DNA of 64,000 nt from Selenomonas sputigena (GTDB lineage Bacteria > Bacillota > Negativicutes > Selenomonadales > Selenomonadaceae), in the NCBI RefSeq assembly GCF_026015965.1, contig NZ_CP110383.1, positions 2,243,255-2,307,254 on the forward strand, read 5' to 3'. Of the stretch, positions 61,210 to 64,000 are shown in pieces. The notes beneath the pieces are model-generated. The model worked only from the letters and a program-made list of their open reading frames with translations. It ran no database searches and had not been told where the DNA came from. Position 1 is the stretch's first letter. Every line of letters starts with the position of its first letter. Made by a program: the position numbers and the translations under genes.

Positions 61210-62556
61210 ATGGAACAAAATGAGGATACGATTGACCTCTCGAAGCTTTTTCATATCATGGGCGCACGCTGGAAGGTGGTTGTGACGCTCATCCTTGCAT
61301 GCACGGTCGTGGCATTGGCACTTGCCTTCATCTTGCCGAAAGAGTACGAGTCCACTACACTGGTGCAGACACGCAATGCAGGGAAGGTTGACGTTTCCGG
61401 CGCTGCCGCAGCTTTGGCGGCTTTTGGTGTAGGCGGCGGATCTGTGTCTTCGCCGACGATGAACTACATTGAGCTGATGAAAACTCGTACGGTGCTTGAG
61501 CCGATTATAGAAGCACTGAATTTCCCGCAGGATGAGAAACCGGATGCAAAAAAGTTCGCAAAAAAGTATCTTGATATCAAGAATACGAAAGGAACGAACT
61601 TGATCGAGGTGACTGCCCGTGGCAGGACACCAGAGGAAGCGCAGATGATTTCACAGACGGTCGTTGATAACTTTCTCCTCATGCAGACGGATATGAACCA
61701 AGAGACGCAGTCTTTGCTCGTGAAGTTCCTTGACAAGCGCATTGCAGAAAGCAAACGAGAATCTGAAGAGGCGGAAGAAAAACTGGCGACTTTCAGCAAA
61801 GAGCATAAGATATACAGTCCCGATGATCAGGTCAAGGCAGCAATTGAACAGATGGCTGCCTTCGACAAGGCAATCAGCGCGATCGAGGTTCAGCAAAAGT
61901 CTGCGAGAGCCGAGCTTGATACGGCTGAGGCGAAGCTTGCCGAACAAAAGATGAAGAGCAAGGAGTACCGTGTTTCGGACAATAGCGTCGTGCAGAAGAT
62001 TCGCGATCAGATTGTTGCAAAGCAGGTGGAAATCGTAGGTCTTGAGCAGCGCTATACGGACAAGCATCCGAGCGTACAGCAGGCGAGAAATGAGCTGCAG
62101 CAGCTGCAGGAAAGTCTCAATGCTGAGGTTGTGGCAAGCGTTGATTCGAATGCGGCGACGCTGAATCCGGCGCATTCGGAACTTTTGAAAGAGCAAGCTT
62201 TAGCTGCCGTCCATCTGGCGGTTGCTGAAGCGGGAGAAAAGAAACTCAAGGAGCAGCACGATAAAAAAGAAGCCGAAATCGGTCAGCTTCCCGATAATGT
62301 GTTGGAGTATGTGCGCCTCGAACGTGATGCAAAGATCAAGAGTGAGGTCTATTTGAACCTCGTTAAGCAGAGCGAGCAGAGCAAGATTCAGGAAGCGATG
62401 GACAGTATGGATATCCAGATTGTCGATTCGGCGAACCTGCCTGATGAGGACAAGCCTGTTGCTCCGAGAAAGAAATTGATCGCTGCGATTGGTTTTGTGC
62501 TCGGCGTGCTTCTGGCTATGGGATATGGGTTGATCCTTTACAGAAGAGAGATATAG
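61210..62556 (+). CDS. Polysaccharide chain-length/co-polymerase protein (Wzz/GumC type)
   Basis: The 448-residue protein has two membrane helices, near residues 20-42 (VVVTLILACTVVALALAFILP) and 420-442 (AAIGFVLGVLLAMGYGLILY), enclosing a long periplasmic coiled coil. The start (DTIDLSKLFHIMGARWKVV) and PRKKLIAAIGFVLG at the end are Wzz signatures. There is no cytosolic kinase domain, so a separate BY-kinase is expected. TAGGAGAG precedes the ATG. It forms an operon with the export protein. Confidence 0.93.
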   Translation: MEQNEDTIDLSKLFHIMGARWKVVVTLILACTVVALALAFILPKEYESTTLVQTRNAGKVDVSGAAAALAAFGVGGGSVSSPTMNYIELMKTRTVLEPIIEALNFPQDEKPDAKKFAKKYLDIKNTKGTNLIEVTARGRTPEEAQMISQTVVDNFLLMQTDMNQETQSLLVKFLDKRIAESKRESEEAEEKLATFSKEHKIYSPDDQVKAAIEQMAAFDKAISAIEVQQKSARAELDTAEAKLAEQKMKSKEYRVSDNSVVQKIRDQIVAKQVEIVGLEQRYTDKHPSVQQARNELQQLQESLNAEVVASVDSNAATLNPAHSELLKEQALAAVHLAVAEAGEKKLKEQHDKKEAEIGQLPDNVLEYVRLERDAKIKSEVYLNLVKQSEQSKIQEAMDSMDIQIVDSANLPDEDKPVAPRKKLIAAIGFVLGVLLAMGYGLILYRREI

Positions 62557-62584
62557 ATGTTTTCGAGAGAGATAGTTTCTATAA

Positions 62585-62757
62585 ATTTTTAAGATATATG
62601 TTCAGTCGATATGCAAGAGTACGTGAGAGGATTTTAAGTCTATCTTTAGCAATGGTATCCTCAAAAAGCACACTGTGCATGTATCTTTATACATTACTGG
62701 AGCTTAGCCGATTAGTCTGTGCGCTTCGGGTTTGATTTCTTGGTCTTTTATAATAGA
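62585..62757 (-). repeat. Decayed copy of the ~170-bp structured repeat
   Basis: ATATATGTTCAGTCG, then TTAGCCGATTAGTCTGTGCGC, TTCGGGTTTGATTTCTTGG match the 1294-1692 units in the same orientation, with many substitutions. It fills most of the 286-bp gap between the Wzz gene and the CapD-like gene; the remainder, to 62842, shows nothing clear. Confidence 0.65.
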
Positions 62758-62842
62758 CGGCAAAGTCATTTTGTATTTTGCGCTCGCTTTGAGCATTTTC
62801 TTGTGAGATTTGGTTTCTGCCGAAAGGAAGCGTAAATTCGTT

Positions 62843-64000
62843 ATGATGTCGTTCATTTATGTGAAGGAAAAGTTTAAACTTATTTTCCTTGACTTTGTTA
62901 TTTTAAGTGTCATGCCAGTGTTGGCTGTGCTTTTGCGATTTGATGGTGCTTTGCCGGAGTACGAGGCTGCAGTCTTGCATGTATGGCTTCTTCCTTCTGC
63001 TGTTCTTGGAGTAGGCATTTTTTATCTTTTTGGCATGTATCATCGAATTTGGCATTATGCACGTATTCGGGATCTCAATGCGATTGTCGGAGCTGTCACA
63101 TTGTCTTCGGCTGGAACATTTCTTCTTCTTTTCTTGGTTGGAAAAGATGTGCCAAAAAGTGTTTTTCTGATTTCATGGATGCTCGTTCTGGGCGGTATCG
63201 GTTTGAGCCGCTTGGCGTTTAAAATCAATTTGGATATGCTTTCCGGTGCTCAAACAGGACAACGGGCAGTGTTGATTATTGGTGCTGGTGATGCTGGTGC
63301 TATGCTTGTGCGAGAAATCGAACAAAATGATGCGGCGAGTGTTCGTATTGTCGGATTCGCAGATGATGACGTGAAGAAGATAGGCAATCGTTTGTCGGGA
63401 TTTCCCGTTTTGGGATCGATTGATCAAGTCCCTAAAATTGTTGAGACGCAAAATGTAGAGGAGATTATCATTGCAACGCCTTCAGCAGAAGGCGATGAGA
63501 TTCGTCGAATTACAGATATATGCCATCGCGTATCCTGCAAAGTCAAAACAATGCCCGGTCTTTATGAAATGATGGAAACGGGCAAGCGAAATATCGGTTT
63601 ACAGCAGCTTCGTGAAATACGCTTGGAAGATCTCTTGCGGCGCGATCCGATCAAACTGGATTTCGATAAAATCACACATTATATCGCAGGAAAGACGGTT
63701 CTGATCACAGGAGCGGGCGGCTCGATCGGGTCGGAACTTTCTCGTCAACTCAGTCATGCCGGAGCAAAGGAAATCTTGCTCTTGGGACGTGGGGAAAACA
63801 GTATTTATGAAATTTATCAAGAGTTGAAAGTAAAATTTCCAGAGCAATCCTATCGTACCGTTATCGCTAATATCACAGATAAAGCTCGTATGGAAGAGGT
63901 GTTTCGCAACTATAAGCCAGAGGTTGTCTTTCATGCAGCGGCGCATAAGCATGTTCCTCTGATGGAGATTCAACCAGTGGAGGCTGTTCAGAATAATGTG
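62843..64000 (+). CDS. CapD/WbpM-type nucleoside-diphosphate-sugar dehydratase (cut by window edge)
   Basis: 386 codons remain open to the window end. The N-terminal ~130 residues hold four membrane helices (FIYVKEKFKLIFLDFVILSV, LPSAVLGVGIFYLFGMYH and others). A first Rossmann fold (RAVLIIGAGDAGAMLVREIE) follows, then a linker with RNIGLQQLREIRLEDLLRRDPIKLD, and a second, catalytic NAD-binding fold (KTVLITGAGGSIGSELSRQL ... FHAAAHKHVPLME). This is the FlaA1/CapD family that makes 6-deoxy-4-keto sugars for surface polysaccharides. Start ATG at 62843 (or 62846), with GAAAGGAAG upstream. The gene is AT-richer in codon use than the origin genes. Confidence 0.92.
   Translation, partial: MMSFIYVKEKFKLIFLDFVILSVMPVLAVLLRFDGALPEYEAAVLHVWLLPSAVLGVGIFYLFGMYHRIWHYARIRDLNAIVGAVTLSSAGTFLLLFLVGKDVPKSVFLISWMLVLGGIGLSRLAFKINLDMLSGAQTGQRAVLIIGAGDAGAMLVREIEQNDAASVRIVGFADDDVKKIGNRLSGFPVLGSIDQVPKIVETQNVEEIIIATPSAEGDEIRRITDICHRVSCKVKTMPGLYEMMETGKRNIGLQQLREIRLEDLLRRDPIKLDFDKITHYIAGKTVLITGAGGSIGSELSRQLSHAGAKEILLLGRGENSIYEIYQELKVKFPEQSYRTVIANITDKARMEEVFRNYKPEVVFHAAAHKHVPLMEIQPVEAVQNNV

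Overview
The window looks like the chromosomal replication-origin region of a Negativicutes bacterium, most likely Selenomonas or a close relative. This rests on gene order and protein character (rpmH-rnpA-yidD-yidC-jag-mnmE-mnmG-rsmG on one side of the origin, dnaA-dnaN-recF-dciA-remB-gyrB on the other, parAB with perfect parS sites, a BofA relic behind recR, GC-rich codon use). No database search was possible, so the species is inference.

Layout. 1-4.3 kb: a cut-off cupin-like gene, an M23 endopeptidase, a tandem 170-bp repeat, a DUF4446 protein, then parB and parA flanked by parS. 4.3-10 kb: a split cobalamin-dependent methionine synthase (activation-domain protein plus MetH core), two further parS sites, pfkA, and a ZTP riboswitch ahead of a single-domain AICAR transformylase. 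10-18 kb: a DnaA-box cluster, a Lys/Glu-rich exported protein and the leftward rRNA/tRNA-modification and membrane-insertion cluster ending at rpmH. 18.1-18.5 kb: oriC. 18.5-27 kb: the replication genes and an AAA+/DUF4143 ATPase where gyrA might be expected. 27-32.4 kb: a leftward block with dihydroxyacetone kinase (dhaM, dhaL, dhaK), a phosphohexomutase, a phosphosugar isomerase and small proteins. 32.4-36.2 kb: repeats, the SRP RNA gene, dnaX-ybaB-recR-bofA. 36.3-46.4 kb: transporters, a lipoprotein, MqnA, ThiD, a FIST-GGDEF protein and a short B12-independent methionine-synthase-like protein. 46.5-49.5 kb: a low-GC HipA/CtkA-like kinase with two paralogous small genes, then a solitary divergent ClpX. 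49.6-59 kb: a GlcF/GlcD oxidase pair, a tandem CobT, Tex and an AbiEi/AbiEii toxin-antitoxin pair. 59-64 kb: a multi-cluster ferredoxin and the start of an exopolysaccharide operon (export protein, chain-length regulator, CapD-like enzyme cut by the window edge).

Four observations stand out. (1) The octamer TGGTATCA occurs 20 times in the first 29 kb and not at all in the last 35 kb by eye. Sixteen of 20 copies point away from oriC and 19 of 20 are preceded by A or T, so it looks like an origin-proximal, strand-polar chromosome motif. (2) A structured repeat family of about 170 bp recurs at five loci, including directly between rpmH and rnpA. (3) A three-gene module pairs two paralogous small proteins with a HipA/CtkA-type kinase and has a 14-bp perfect palindrome between its genes. 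(4) A CobT protein carries a second, apparently inactive CobT-like domain.

Start codons were moved from the longest open frame where a ribosome binding site and family length agreed. Many long open frames opposite the GC-rich genes were discarded as shadows.
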